A stretch of 61,204 bases of DNA from Bacteroidota bacterium (GCA_021323165.1 JAJTCJ010000023.1:1-61204), one strand, 5' to 3'; positions 51,343 through 61,151 are shown, counted from the stretch's first letter. Program-made: numbers and translations. The notes: generated by a model not told the origin, from the letters alone.

Positions 51343-52252
51343 TCTCTTTTTTTCTATAATAATACCAACTTATAATCGCGCATCTTTCATTGTGCAAACT
51401 ATCCATTCTGCTCTTTCTCAAACTTATTCCAATTTTGAAATTATTATTGTTGACGATGGCAGTACCGACAACACGCATGAAATTGTAAAAAATCTGGTTA
51501 ACGAGAAGGTTCATTATTATAAGATAAAAAATTCTGAACGTGGAGCAGCCCGGAATTATGGAATTAAAGCATCTAAAGGTGAATATGTAACGTTCCTGGA
51601 TTCTGATGACATACTTTACCCTAATTATTTACAGAATGCGTTTGATTCATTGATAAGAGAAAATTATCCGCCATTCCTTCATACTGCATATGAAATTAAA
51701 AACTCTGAGGGAAAGCTTCTTTATCAGATCAATGATCTTAGGTCTGATAATATTAATTTTATAACTAAAGGTAATTCACTCAGCTGTCTGGGAGTTTTCA
51801 TAAAAAAAGAGATCATGCAGGACTTTAAATTTAATGAAGACAGAGAGCTTGCAGGCAGTGAAGACTGGGAGCTTTGGCTCAGGATTTTGGCTAATTTCGG
51901 CATAAAAACAAATAATAATATTACCGCGTGTCTTATACATCATAATTCAAGAAGTGTTCTGGACTTTAATGAATCCCAGCTCTTTAAAAGAAAAGAATTA
52001 GCATTAAAATATGCTTTTTTGGATCCAATGGTTAAAGAACTATTTACTCCCTACTATAAAAAAATTGATGCCTTCGCTGATAGCTATATTTCTTTGCATT
52101 TGGCGTTAGCAGGACACAACAAGCGTAGTTTAAAATATTTCTTACAATCCTTAAAAAGTTATCCGTTTTCATTAATATCAAGACGAACAATGGCAATTCT
52201 TAAACATGTTCTATTAAACAATTTAAATCGTCTTTTTACATGTGTGGTATAA
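51332..52252 (+). CDS. glycosyltransferase, GT2 family
   Basis: This is a GT-A fold enzyme that uses a nucleotide-sugar. The N-terminal FSIIIPTYNRASFIVQTIHS and IIIVDDGSTDNT, then GEYVTFLDSDDILYPNY (the DxD-type metal site), are typical. The C-terminus, about residues 225-306, is basic and helical without membrane segments. At 306 residues it is of normal length. It overlaps both neighbours: 11 bases with the upstream GT4 and 13 bases with the downstream asparagine synthase, so the three are likely co-translated. Confidence 0.9.
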   Translation: MTHNLFFSIIIPTYNRASFIVQTIHSALSQTYSNFEIIIVDDGSTDNTHEIVKNLVNEKVHYYKIKNSERGAARNYGIKASKGEYVTFLDSDDILYPNYLQNAFDSLIRENYPPFLHTAYEIKNSEGKLLYQINDLRSDNINFITKGNSLSCLGVFIKKEIMQDFKFNEDRELAGSEDWELWLRILANFGIKTNNNITACLIHHNSRSVLDFNESQLFKRKELALKYAFLDPMVKELFTPYYKKIDAFADSYISLHLALAGHNKRSLKYFLQSLKSYPFSLISRRTMAILKHVLLNNLNRLFTCVV

Positions 52253-54117
52253 CGGGTTTTTTATCTTTTAAACAAAGTTTTTCAGAAGAAAGTCTTAGAA
52301 ACATGACTGATTGTCTCGCCCATAGGGGACCTGACGCGAAAGGCTATTATCTTGATGAATCAGCTGGCTTAGGCCATAGAAGGCTTAGTATTATTGACCT
52401 TTCAGATTCAGCTAATCAACCTATGCATTCATCTGACAACAGATATGTGATGGTTTATAATGGAGAGGTGTATAACTATCGGGAGATTGCGGTTGAATTA
52501 AAACAAAAGTACAAGACTTTATTTAAGACCTCTTCTGATTCAGAAGTAATACTTGAGGCCTACGTTAAGTACGGACCTGACTTCGTGAATAAATTAAATG
52601 GGATGTACGCTATTGCCATTTATGATAAACATAAAAAGGAACTTTTTGTTTGCCGGGATCGAATAGGAATCAAACCCCTTTATTATTTTTGGGATGGTAG
52701 TGATTTTGCTTTCGCCTCCGAACTGAAAGCCCTTGCAAAATTACCAAGCATCCCTTTAAAAATAAATCGCAATGCAATATATAAGTTTTTGCATTTGGGT
52801 TTTATTCCGGCACCGCAATCCATATATCAATCAATTAAAAAACTGGAATCAGGAACATGGGCTATAATTTCCGAAAACAAATTAGAAAGCCATAAATATT
52901 GGAAGCTTGAAAGTCAAATAGATGAAAAAATAATTACTAAAGAGAAAGAAGCCATCGTTAAACTAAGTGACCTTTTAATGAGTTCTGTTCAATACCAGAT
53001 AAAAAGCGATGTCCCTTTTGGTGTTTTTTTGAGTGGTGGTATAGATTCCAGCTTGGTAACCGCGAATGCTGTAAATCTGTCCGGAGTTAAAGTAAATACT
53101 TTTTCAATAGGTTTCGAAGAAAATAAATACAATGAATCTGTGTATGCTAAGTCTATTGCAAATTTTCTTGGGACTTCTCATCACGAGTTCATTGTTTCTT
53201 ATAAAGATGCGATCGATCTTATAGATACGATATTTGAAGCATACAGTGAACCTTTTGCAGATTCTTCCGCAATTCCGACAATGCTGGTTTCCAAACTTGC
53301 CAAACAGCAGGTTACGGTTACTCTTTCAGGAGAAGGAGGTGATGAATTATTTTTTGGTTATGGAGCTTACCGGTGGGCTAAACGTTTAAACAATCCATTT
53401 GTAAAGCAAATGCGCCAACCAATTGCTTCCTTCTTAAAATCCCAACCAAAGTATAGAAGACATGCTGAATATTTCCTGTACCCGAATGAAACTTTAAAAT
53501 ACAGTCACATTCTTTCACAGGAACAATATTATTTTGCTCTAAATGAATTGGATTCGTTATTAACTGATGATTTCAAAATTTATCCCGGCAGTTTAAATCT
53601 TGAATCACTTTATAAATTTGGTGTGCAGATCGATAATGTGAAAAGAGATCTTACCTCTATGGAGAAACAAGCGATCTTCGATCTTAATTTTTATCTTCAG
53701 GATGATCTTCTTGCAAAAGTGGATAGAGCTAGCATGAATTTTTCTCTTGAAACCAGAGTACCATATCTGGATCATAGAATTATCGAATTTGCGTTAAATC
53801 TTTCACCAGATCTAAAGTATAAAAATGGTACTACCAAGTACCTTCTAAAAGAAATTCTCTATCAATATATTCCTGAAAGATTTTTTGATCGCCCGAAACA
53901 GGGATTTGCAATACCACTTGAAGGTTGGTTACATAAAGAATTACGATTTCTTATTGAAGAAAACCTTTCTCAATCTGTAATAGAACGATTCGGATTTGTT
54001 AATTATCAGCACGTTCAAAATTTAAAAGAACAATTTTTCCAGGGGAAGAATTATTTATATAACCGGATATGGATACTTATAGTTCTTCATAAATGGTTAC
54101 TGAAGCATTCATCATAA
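52240..54117 (+). CDS. asnB: glutamine-dependent asparagine synthase, paralogue 3
   Basis: The glutaminase begins MCGITGFLSF with Cys2 and has RGPDAKG; the synthetase has LSGGIDSSL (about residues 264-272) and MNFSLETRVPYLDHR. At 625 residues it is of normal size. It is the third paralogue and overlaps GT2 by 13 bases. It differs in sequence from both others in linker and tail, so it does not look like a recent copy. As with paralogue 2, a role in glycan amidation is likely. Its 3' end overlaps the convergent membrane gene by six bases. Confidence 0.92.
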   Translation: MCGITGFLSFKQSFSEESLRNMTDCLAHRGPDAKGYYLDESAGLGHRRLSIIDLSDSANQPMHSSDNRYVMVYNGEVYNYREIAVELKQKYKTLFKTSSDSEVILEAYVKYGPDFVNKLNGMYAIAIYDKHKKELFVCRDRIGIKPLYYFWDGSDFAFASELKALAKLPSIPLKINRNAIYKFLHLGFIPAPQSIYQSIKKLESGTWAIISENKLESHKYWKLESQIDEKIITKEKEAIVKLSDLLMSSVQYQIKSDVPFGVFLSGGIDSSLVTANAVNLSGVKVNTFSIGFEENKYNESVYAKSIANFLGTSHHEFIVSYKDAIDLIDTIFEAYSEPFADSSAIPTMLVSKLAKQQVTVTLSGEGGDELFFGYGAYRWAKRLNNPFVKQMRQPIASFLKSQPKYRRHAEYFLYPNETLKYSHILSQEQYYFALNELDSLLTDDFKIYPGSLNLESLYKFGVQIDNVKRDLTSMEKQAIFDLNFYLQDDLLAKVDRASMNFSLETRVPYLDHRIIEFALNLSPDLKYKNGTTKYLLKEILYQYIPERFFDRPKQGFAIPLEGWLHKELRFLIEENLSQSVIERFGFVNYQHVQNLKEQFFQGKNYLYNRIWILIVLHKWLLKHSS

Positions 54118-55452
54118 CCCCTTTTTCCTTTTTGTATTTATTTTATTATCATAAAAATACTTAAGAACGAACAGACTTGAAACATAAAAAGGAATACAAG
54201 GTATTTTCAACCTTACCAATGATCCAAAATTAGACGTTGCTATCCCTACCGAAAAAGCAAAAAACAAAGAAAATAATACGGAAAATAATAATAGTGGATT
54301 TTTCCCTATTAACCGGAAAAAACCCATAAATTTTAACTTTACTATCAAAAATATTGTCAGCAACAAGATATAAGTATTCTCAAGAGCCGATAATAACATT
54401 ACAGGATTTCTTGCATCCCATAAATAAGGCCTAAATAATGTAGCTGCAATAGCAAGATGGGCTTTGCTTGCCACACCACCAACACTTGCATCAAAATCAC
54501 CGATATCAAAAGATTGGCCTCCATAATAATCAGCTTTCTGATCAAGATTTGATTCTACAGCTTTATCCAAAACTTTATCGATTGAGTACACACCAAGAAG
54601 ATCTCCCATCTGAGATAATACAAAAAAACCTATTCCCACCCCTAATGATAAAAACACGGGAGCTGCCATAGCTTTTAATAATTTACTCTGAACCTTAGCA
54701 AGCTTTTCATTAGAAAGCCAGATAATAGATCCTGGGAGCAGGGCAAATAAAATATATGGCTTAATAGAAATTAATAAAAATGCACTTATAAATATGAATA
54801 TCAGATAACTGATTCTATATTTCTTTTGAATAAAAAAATAAAAAAAATAATATGTATACCACCCTACTGCCGAGAGAGTAATTGTATCTTTTAATAAACC
54901 AGACCCCCAAAAAACAACTGAAGGAATAAAAAGGACGGAGATGGCAAGCTGTTTCTGGATAAAAGGAAATTGTTGATTATATAATAAAAACAGTTTCCAG
55001 ATTCCTGCATAACATAACCACGCTAATAAAACAGCAGTAACAGTGAACGTTTTAAATGATAAAAAAACCAATGGCACAACCCATCTGGCAACAAATAATG
55101 CCTTTTCATCGCGCCAGTATACCGGCCAACCTGTAGTTGAATCAAAATAAGAATAATTCATCGGAGAATTATCCCCAAATAAAACATCAAAAAATACTAA
55201 AGGATCCTTATGAATTAAATTGCAAATTGCTCTTGCTGTCTGAAAGTAGGCTACTGTATCTCCACCCGTGTAATAAAACTGATAAATTAGGCATACGGAT
55301 ATCGCGCCCAGGAGCTTTACAATTAATCCCTTTGTATACCACTTATACAAAGGCATTTTAACTTCATTTTTTTTCTGGATTGAACCCGCCACTGAATAAA
55401 TCAGTAGTAAATAAAAAGGAGTTAATAACAGATCAAAAATGGTAATTTCCAT
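54112..55452 (-). CDS. polytopic membrane protein, candidate Wzy-like polymerase
   Basis: This is a 446-residue integral membrane protein with about 11 helices and a large extracytoplasmic loop (YYTGGDTVAYFQTARAICNL to RDEKALFVARWVVPL). A second soluble loop lies around residues 275-330 (LDQKADYYGGQSFDIGDFDA). It is the only glycan-locus membrane protein that is neither a flippase, acyltransferase nor GT-C, so it is a candidate polymerase by exclusion. No Wzy signature motif is available. It is on the minus strand, facing its neighbours, so it has its own transcript. Confidence 0.55.
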   Translation of the reverse strand: MEITIFDLLLTPFYLLLIYSVAGSIQKKNEVKMPLYKWYTKGLIVKLLGAISVCLIYQFYYTGGDTVAYFQTARAICNLIHKDPLVFFDVLFGDNSPMNYSYFDSTTGWPVYWRDEKALFVARWVVPLVFLSFKTFTVTAVLLAWLCYAGIWKLFLLYNQQFPFIQKQLAISVLFIPSVVFWGSGLLKDTITLSAVGWYTYYFFYFFIQKKYRISYLIFIFISAFLLISIKPYILFALLPGSIIWLSNEKLAKVQSKLLKAMAAPVFLSLGVGIGFFVLSQMGDLLGVYSIDKVLDKAVESNLDQKADYYGGQSFDIGDFDASVGGVASKAHLAIAATLFRPYLWDARNPVMLLSALENTYILLLTIFLIVKLKFMGFFRLIGKNPLLLFSVLFSLFFAFSVGIATSNFGSLVRLKIPCIPFYVSSLFVLKYFYDNKINTKRKKGL

Positions 55453-55604
55453 AATTTTAAAAAAAAGCGGAGCCTTTGAAATGGATAAATCAACTTCCGG
55501 AGACTGCGCAAAAACATTAGAATAATTTGATTTTAATTTACGAAAATACGCTTTGTTTATGAATAAAATGTTTAACTTGTTTCAAAAATTACCATTTTTA
55601 ACTG

Positions 55605-56834
55605 ATGAAAGTGCTCTATATTTCATACGATGGAATGACCGACCCATTGGGCCAATCACAGGTTATGCCATATCTATGTGGTTTGGCCTTGAAAGGATAT
55701 GAAATAACCATTCTTAGTTGTGAAAAAAAAGAGCGTTTTAAAAAACATAATGAGTATATCGCCAAGGCTTTGAATACTGCTTCTGTAAATTGGATACCTG
55801 TTCCGTATTCAACATTACCATCTTTTCTTTCTAAACAACTGAATCTTTTCAGACTTCAAAAAAAAGCGTACGAATTCTGCAAAAAAAACAACCCTTTCAT
55901 TGTGCACTGCAGAAGTTATATGGCAGCACTTATCGGATTAAAAATTAAAAATAAGTTTGGTTCTAAATTCATTTTTGACATGCGTGGTTTTTGGGCGGAT
56001 GAACGTATTGATGGGAGGATCTGGGATTTGAATAATTTTATTCAAAAAAGACTTTATAGTTTTTTTAAAAAAAAAGAACTTGAATTTTTACAAAAGGCTG
56101 ACATGACAATTAGTTTAACTAAGCATGCAAAAGATGAAATTCATTCATGGCCAAGTATAAATAAATCTTCTGTAAAGATTGAAGTAATACCCTGTTGTGC
56201 TGATTTTGATTTATTTTCCAGACAAAACATACAAATATCTGATGTTAACAAAATCAGAGAAAAGTTAAATATCAGCAAAAATGACTTTGTTGTAACTTAT
56301 TTAGGATCGGTCGGTACATGGTACATGCTTGATGAAATGATTGATTTCTTTAAAGAATTGATTCAAAGAAGAACCTCGGCAAAATTTTTATTTATTACTC
56401 TTGATGATTCCGAATTAATTTATCAGAAAGCAATCAGCAAAAATATTTTGCCACAATCAATTATTATTTGCCCTGCTATGAGAAATGAAGTTCCGTTACT
56501 TCTAAGTTTATCATCAGTTTCACTTTATTTCATTAAACCGTTTTATTCAAAAATGGCATCTTCTCCCACTAAAACAGCGGAAATAATGGGATTGGGCATA
56601 CCAATCATTACCAACACAGGGATTGGAGATAGCGATGATATTTTAATTGAATCAAAGGGAGGTTTGTTAATAAAGGATTTTTCTGCAGAAGAATATAACC
56701 TGGCAATAGACAACCTCGATCAATTGATTTTTGCAGACAAACAGCAAATCATTAATACTGCATACAAATACTTTTCTTTAAACAAAGGGATCGATCACTA
56801 TGCAAATGTTTATCAAAATTTAAAAAACAAATAA
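55605..56834 (+). CDS. glycosyltransferase, GT4 family
   Basis: The 409-residue GT-B enzyme starts MKVLYISYDGMTDPLGQSQV, a motif of GT4 sugar transferases. The acceptor domain has FIVHCRSYMAALIGLKI and IFDMRGFWADERIDGRIW; the donor domain has VVTYLGSVGTWYMLDEMIDF and KTAEIMGLGIPIIT. The first ATG in the gap is used. Sequence upstream shows TACGCTTTG, one base off the -7 consensus. It precedes galE by two bases, so the two are likely co-transcribed with the following methyltransferase. Confidence 0.88.
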   Translation: MKVLYISYDGMTDPLGQSQVMPYLCGLALKGYEITILSCEKKERFKKHNEYIAKALNTASVNWIPVPYSTLPSFLSKQLNLFRLQKKAYEFCKKNNPFIVHCRSYMAALIGLKIKNKFGSKFIFDMRGFWADERIDGRIWDLNNFIQKRLYSFFKKKELEFLQKADMTISLTKHAKDEIHSWPSINKSSVKIEVIPCCADFDLFSRQNIQISDVNKIREKLNISKNDFVVTYLGSVGTWYMLDEMIDFFKELIQRRTSAKFLFITLDDSELIYQKAISKNILPQSIIICPAMRNEVPLLLSLSSVSLYFIKPFYSKMASSPTKTAEIMGLGIPIITNTGIGDSDDILIESKGGLLIKDFSAEEYNLAIDNLDQLIFADKQQIINTAYKYFSLNKGIDHYANVYQNLKNK

Positions 56835-56836
56835 TA

Positions 56837-57868
56837 ATGAAATCAAAAACAATAATTGTCACCGGGGGTGCTGGTTATATTGGTTCTCACACCATCATAG
56901 AACTTTTAATGAATACTGAATATAATGTAATATCAGTTGACAATTTTTCTAATTCTTCCAAACAAACTTTTGAAAGGATAAAAAAAATAACAGGAAAAAC
57001 GATTAAGAATTACAATGTTGATCTTTGCTCATTAAACGATGTAAAAAAAATTTTCAAAACAGAAAAGGAAATTTCCGGTGTTATTCATTTCGCAGCTTTC
57101 AAATCAGTTCCTGAATCAGTTGCCAATCCTTATAAATACTATAGTAATAATATAAATTCGCTTCTAAACATTCTGGAGTGCTGTCTACTCAACAATATCA
57201 ATTCCTTCATTTTTTCATCATCATGTTCTGTATACGGTAACATCAGTAAGCTTCCTGTTCAGGAATCAACTCCACTTGGTAAAGCGGAATCTCCTTATGC
57301 CTATACAAAACAAATTGGTGAAGAAATCCTGAAAAATTATGCAGCCATAAATGAAAATTTCAACTCAATAGCCTTACGTTACTTTAATCCGGTTGGAGCT
57401 CATGAATCAGGCTTACTTGGAGAATTGCCAATTAACAAACCAAATAATCTTGTTCCGATAATTACCAATACGGCTATCGGTAAAATCAAAAGTATGACAG
57501 TATATGGAACTGATTACCCAACACGTGATGGGACTTGTATCAGAGACTATGTCCATGTTTCAGATATTGCAGGAGCACATTTAAAAGCTTTAAAATACCT
57601 GATTGATCAAAAAAACAAAAATAACTTTTCCATATTTAATCTTGGCACGGGCAAAGGTGTAAGTGTTCTGGAAGCGATTAAAGCATTTGAAAAAATAAGT
57701 GGAGAAAAGCTAAATTATATTCTTGGACCCAAACGGCCGGGAGATGTATCTGCGATTTATTCTAATAATAAAAACACTCAAAAAACTCTAGGTTGGAAAC
57801 CGGAATATGATCTTGAAGACATGATGAAAACAGCATGGAAGTGGGAATTAAATTTAAGCAAACAATAA
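56837..57868 (+). CDS. galE: UDP-glucose 4-epimerase
   Basis: This NAD-dependent short-chain dehydrogenase-like enzyme interconverts UDP-glucose and UDP-galactose (and in some members the GlcNAc/GalNAc forms). The Rossmann motif is TGGAGYIGSH (residues 8-17). The catalytic Ser-Ser-Cys, YAYTK (Tyr-x-x-x-Lys) and the later motif RDYVHVSDIAGAHLKAL are present. At 343 residues it is of usual length. It supplies UDP-Gal or UDP-GalNAc to the glycan locus; which one cannot be decided from sequence. It ends one base before the methyltransferase gene. Confidence 0.96.
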   Translation: MKSKTIIVTGGAGYIGSHTIIELLMNTEYNVISVDNFSNSSKQTFERIKKITGKTIKNYNVDLCSLNDVKKIFKTEKEISGVIHFAAFKSVPESVANPYKYYSNNINSLLNILECCLLNNINSFIFSSSCSVYGNISKLPVQESTPLGKAESPYAYTKQIGEEILKNYAAINENFNSIALRYFNPVGAHESGLLGELPINKPNNLVPIITNTAIGKIKSMTVYGTDYPTRDGTCIRDYVHVSDIAGAHLKALKYLIDQKNKNNFSIFNLGTGKGVSVLEAIKAFEKISGEKLNYILGPKRPGDVSAIYSNNKNTQKTLGWKPEYDLEDMMKTAWKWELNLSKQ

Positions 57869-57869
57869 C

Positions 57870-58742
57870 ATGAAAGAGAAACATAGTTTTTGTATTCTTT
57901 GTAATTCAAAGGATTTAGTTGAATTGGATAAGTACAAAAAAAATTATCTCGTTCAATGTAAGTCTTGCGATTTTGTATTCTGCAGTAAGATCCCCTCATT
58001 GGATGAACTTATAGCACATTATAAAACCTATCCCCGTGGTTCTTTCATTTCCCCAATCACTATAAAAAGATATAATGAGATTTTGGATGATTTTGAAAAA
58101 TATCGTAAAACAAACAAAATGCTTGATATCGGCTGTGGAGATGGTTTTTTTTTGGAAGCAGCAAAAAAACGAGGATGGGATGTACATGGTACAGAATTTA
58201 CTGATGAAGCAATTGAGAATTGTGTTAAGAGAGATATTAGCATGAAAAAAGGAATTCTTCAGGCTGAAAATTATAAAAAAGAAGACTTTGACATAATAAC
58301 ATCTTTTGAGGTTATTGAACATATCAATAATCCAAAGGAAGAAATTCAAAACATATTAGCCATTCTTCGGAAAGGCGGTTTGTTCTATTTTACAACACCC
58401 AACTTTAATTCAATAAGTCGATTTATCTTAAAAGAAAATTGGAATGTTATCGAATATCCGGAACACCTTTCCTATTATACTCCAAAAACCATTAACTCCT
58501 TTTTGATTCAAAACGGTTTTAATAAGATCAAACTTGAAACAACAGGTTTTAGCATTAACAGATTTGAAAAGGGAATGCAGGAAACTTCAGGTAAACCTAT
58601 CTTTAAAATCAATAAAGATGAAGAACTAAGAGAAAAAACAGAAAAGCAATTGTTTTTTAAATTGATAAAAAAAACTGTCAATGAAGCGCTGAATTTATTC
58701 AAAATCGGAGATAGCTTAAAGGGCTCTTATCAAAAAAAATAA
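57870..58742 (+). CDS. class I SAM methyltransferase with N-terminal zinc ribbon
   Basis: The N-terminal 45 residues form a zinc ribbon (C8-x2-C11 and C30-x2-C33). The SAM-binding domain has MLDIGCGDGFFLEA (about residues 84-97), a motif II-like TSFEVIEHINNP and a typical motif III region LRKGGLFYFTTPN. This zinc ribbon plus methyltransferase layout is common in sugar-C- or O-methyltransferases of surface glycans. At 290 residues it is of usual size. It is the last gene of the locus before the promoter of the (p)ppGpp enzyme gene. Confidence 0.88.
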   Translation: MKEKHSFCILCNSKDLVELDKYKKNYLVQCKSCDFVFCSKIPSLDELIAHYKTYPRGSFISPITIKRYNEILDDFEKYRKTNKMLDIGCGDGFFLEAAKKRGWDVHGTEFTDEAIENCVKRDISMKKGILQAENYKKEDFDIITSFEVIEHINNPKEEIQNILAILRKGGLFYFTTPNFNSISRFILKENWNVIEYPEHLSYYTPKTINSFLIQNGFNKIKLETTGFSINRFEKGMQETSGKPIFKINKDEELREKTEKQLFFKLIKKTVNEALNLFKIGDSLKGSYQKK

Positions 58743-58758
58743 TATAAAATTTTCTGAC

Positions 58759-58787
58759 TTGAAAAAACAGCTATTTTCTTAACTTTG
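58759..58787 (+). promoter_or_regulatory. Bacteroidota promoter for the (p)ppGpp synthetase/hydrolase gene
   Basis: TTG at 58759-58761 and TAACTTTG at 58780-58787 are 18 bases apart, fitting the -33/-7 pattern. The -7 element ends 19 bases before the ATG at 58807. Confidence 0.7.
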
Positions 58788-58806
58788 AGGCGTAAACAAT
58801 GCTATT

Positions 58807-61023
58807 ATGCAAAAACAGATCACAATTGATTTAGAGGCTGAAAAGAAAGAAATTCTTAAACGTTACCGCGCTCTTCTCAATGCATGTAAGAGAACCCTTC
58901 AAAAAGGTGATAAATTACAAATCCGGAAAGCTTTTGATATTGCCCTTGAAGCGCATAAGGACATGCGAAGAAAATCCGGGGAACCCTATATTTACCATCC
59001 TATCGCTGTTGCACATATCTGTGCTGAAGAGATCGGTTTGGGAACGACTTCCGTTGTTTGCGCATTACTCCATGATGTTGTTGAAGATACCGACCTTACT
59101 CTTGATGATATAAAAGGTCTTTTCAGTGAAAAAGAAGCCAAGATCATTGATGGCTTAACAAAGATCTCCGGAGTATTTGATCAAAGCTCATCTTTACAGG
59201 CTGAAAACTTCCGTAAAATGCTTCTTACTCTTTCGGAAGATGTTCGTGTGATCCTTATCAAACTGGCGGACCGACTGCATAACATGCGCACTCTGGACAG
59301 CATGAAACGCGACAAACAATTAAAGATAGCCTCTGAAACTTTATACCTCTATGCTCCTTTAGCTCATCGTTTGGGCTTAAATGCCATGAAAACAGAGCTT
59401 GAAGATCTGGGGTTAAAATATACTGAACCGGATGTATATGATGAGATCCAGCAACGTTTAAAAGAAGGGGAAGCTGAGCGTAAAAAATTTATTACACGTT
59501 TTATGGTTCCTATCAAGGAGATCCTTGAAGAGATCGGATTAAAAGCAAAGATAATTGGTCGTCCGAAATCAATTTACTCTATAAATAATAAGATTAAAAC
59601 AAAAGGAGTTCCTTTCGAAGAGATCTATGATCTTTTTGCTATCAGGATCATCATTGATACTCCTCCGGAAAATGAGAAATCTGATTGCTGGCGTGTATAC
59701 TCTATTGTAACCGATTTTTACCATCCAAGTCCTGAGCGTCTCCGCGACTGGATCTCAACTCCAAAAGCGAATGGTTATGAAAGTTTACATACCACAGTTA
59801 TGGGACCTGACGGAAAATGGGTTGAAGTCCAGATCCGTACAGTGCGAATGGATGAGCTTGCAGAGAAAGGTTATGCGGCTCACTGGAAATATAAAGACAG
59901 TGCTAATGAAAATCAGCTCGATGACTGGATCCGCAAAATCCGTGAGATCCTTGAGAACCCGCAGGAAAACGCCCTTGAATTCCTTGATGATTTCAAATTG
60001 AATTTATTCGCGGAAGAAATATTCGCTTTTACACCGAAAGGTGAAATGAAAACTTTACCAATCAATGCAACTGCTCTGGATTTTGCTTTTGATATACATA
60101 CAAAGGTTGGTGAGAAATGTATCGGGGCAAAAGTAAATCACAAGCTTGTTCCCTTAAGTTACAAGCTTAAAAGCGGTGACCAGGTTGAGATCCTTACTTC
60201 AGGTAAACAAACACCAAAAGAAGACTGGCTGAATTATGTTGTTACTGCCAGAGCAAAAGCAAAGATCAAAAATGCCTTAAAAGAAGAAAGACGCAAAGTA
60301 TCGGAGGATGGCCGTGAAATGCTTGAGCGGAAATTCAATCATCTGAAGATCGATTTTACTGTTCAGAACATAAATGAGCTTGCAAATTATTTTAAGCTTC
60401 CAAGCAGCCAGGAATTATTCTATCGCGTTGCAGTTGGAAATATAAATCTCAAACATTTAAAAGATTTCAGACAAGAACAAGGAAAGATCGTTCATAAAAC
60501 AGGCAGCATTAAAAAAGCGGATGCTGCTCCGTCACTTGAACAGCTGGTGCAGTCGGCACGCGGAAAGTCAGACATGCTTGTAATAGGTGAGAATCTTAAT
60601 AAGATCGATTACAAGCTATCACCTTGCTGTACTCCTATTCCCGGAGATGATGTTTTCGGATTTGTTACAATTAACGAAGGAATTAAAATCCATCGCGTTA
60701 ACTGTCCGAACGCTGTACAGCTTCTTTCCAATTACGCATATCGTGTTGTAAAAGCGAAATGGACCAGCCAGGAGCTTATTTCTTTCCTTGCGGGAATCAA
60801 GATCACAGGGATCGATGAAGTCGGTCTGGTCAGCAATATAACCAAGATCATTTCAAATGAGCTGAATGTAAATATGCGTTCTATCAGCTTTGATACAAAT
60901 GACGGAACGTTTGAAGGAAGTGTTACAGTTTTTGTTCAGGACACAACACACCTTACTGAATTAATGAAAAAGCTTAAGAAGGTGAATGGTGTACTTACTG
61001 TTACCCGAATGGACAGCAACTAA
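58807..61023 (+). CDS. bifunctional (p)ppGpp synthetase/hydrolase (RSH family)
   Basis: This cytosolic stringent-response enzyme is 738 residues, the full long-RSH length. The order is: HD hydrolase domain (HPIAVAHICAEE and CALLHDVVEDTDLT, intact metal residues); synthetase domain (RDWISTPKANGYESLHTTV); TGS domain (IFAFTPKGEMKTLPINATAL); a zinc-finger-like segment (SPCCTPIPGDDVFGF); and a C-terminal ACT domain (IKITGIDEVGLVSNITKII). The intact HD motif argues for a bifunctional Rel/SpoT enzyme. It has a good promoter and a strong terminator, so it is monocistronic. In Bacteroidota it often sits next to fur and purA, as here (fur). Confidence 0.97.
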   Translation: MQKQITIDLEAEKKEILKRYRALLNACKRTLQKGDKLQIRKAFDIALEAHKDMRRKSGEPYIYHPIAVAHICAEEIGLGTTSVVCALLHDVVEDTDLTLDDIKGLFSEKEAKIIDGLTKISGVFDQSSSLQAENFRKMLLTLSEDVRVILIKLADRLHNMRTLDSMKRDKQLKIASETLYLYAPLAHRLGLNAMKTELEDLGLKYTEPDVYDEIQQRLKEGEAERKKFITRFMVPIKEILEEIGLKAKIIGRPKSIYSINNKIKTKGVPFEEIYDLFAIRIIIDTPPENEKSDCWRVYSIVTDFYHPSPERLRDWISTPKANGYESLHTTVMGPDGKWVEVQIRTVRMDELAEKGYAAHWKYKDSANENQLDDWIRKIREILENPQENALEFLDDFKLNLFAEEIFAFTPKGEMKTLPINATALDFAFDIHTKVGEKCIGAKVNHKLVPLSYKLKSGDQVEILTSGKQTPKEDWLNYVVTARAKAKIKNALKEERRKVSEDGREMLERKFNHLKIDFTVQNINELANYFKLPSSQELFYRVAVGNINLKHLKDFRQEQGKIVHKTGSIKKADAAPSLEQLVQSARGKSDMLVIGENLNKIDYKLSPCCTPIPGDDVFGFVTINEGIKIHRVNCPNAVQLLSNYAYRVVKAKWTSQELISFLAGIKITGIDEVGLVSNITKIISNELNVNMRSISFDTNDGTFEGSVTVFVQDTTHLTELMKKLKKVNGVLTVTRMDSN

Positions 61024-61039
61024 ATATTCTTACGTTAAT

Positions 61040-61086
61040 AAAAAAGCCCATACCCCTGAATTAGCGGGTTTTGGGCCTTTTTTTTG
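61040..61086 (+). terminator. Rho-independent terminator after the RSH gene
   Basis: AAAAAGCCCA pairs with TGGGCCTTTTT with one bulged C. An inner ACCC/GGGT adds further pairs, and a T run follows. It begins 17 bases after the stop codon. Confidence 0.85.
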
Positions 61087-61113
61087 TTAATATTTAATGA
61101 ATTTCCAAGCGAA

Positions 61114-61121
61114 TATTTTTG
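61114..61121 (+). promoter_or_regulatory. candidate -7 promoter element for the terminal gene
   Basis: TATTTTTG matches TAnnTTTG and ends 30 bases before the ATG at 61152. No -33 TTG is evident. Confidence 0.35.
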
Positions 61122-61151
61122 TATTTTTATATTCTAATTCGTTTGGGAACA

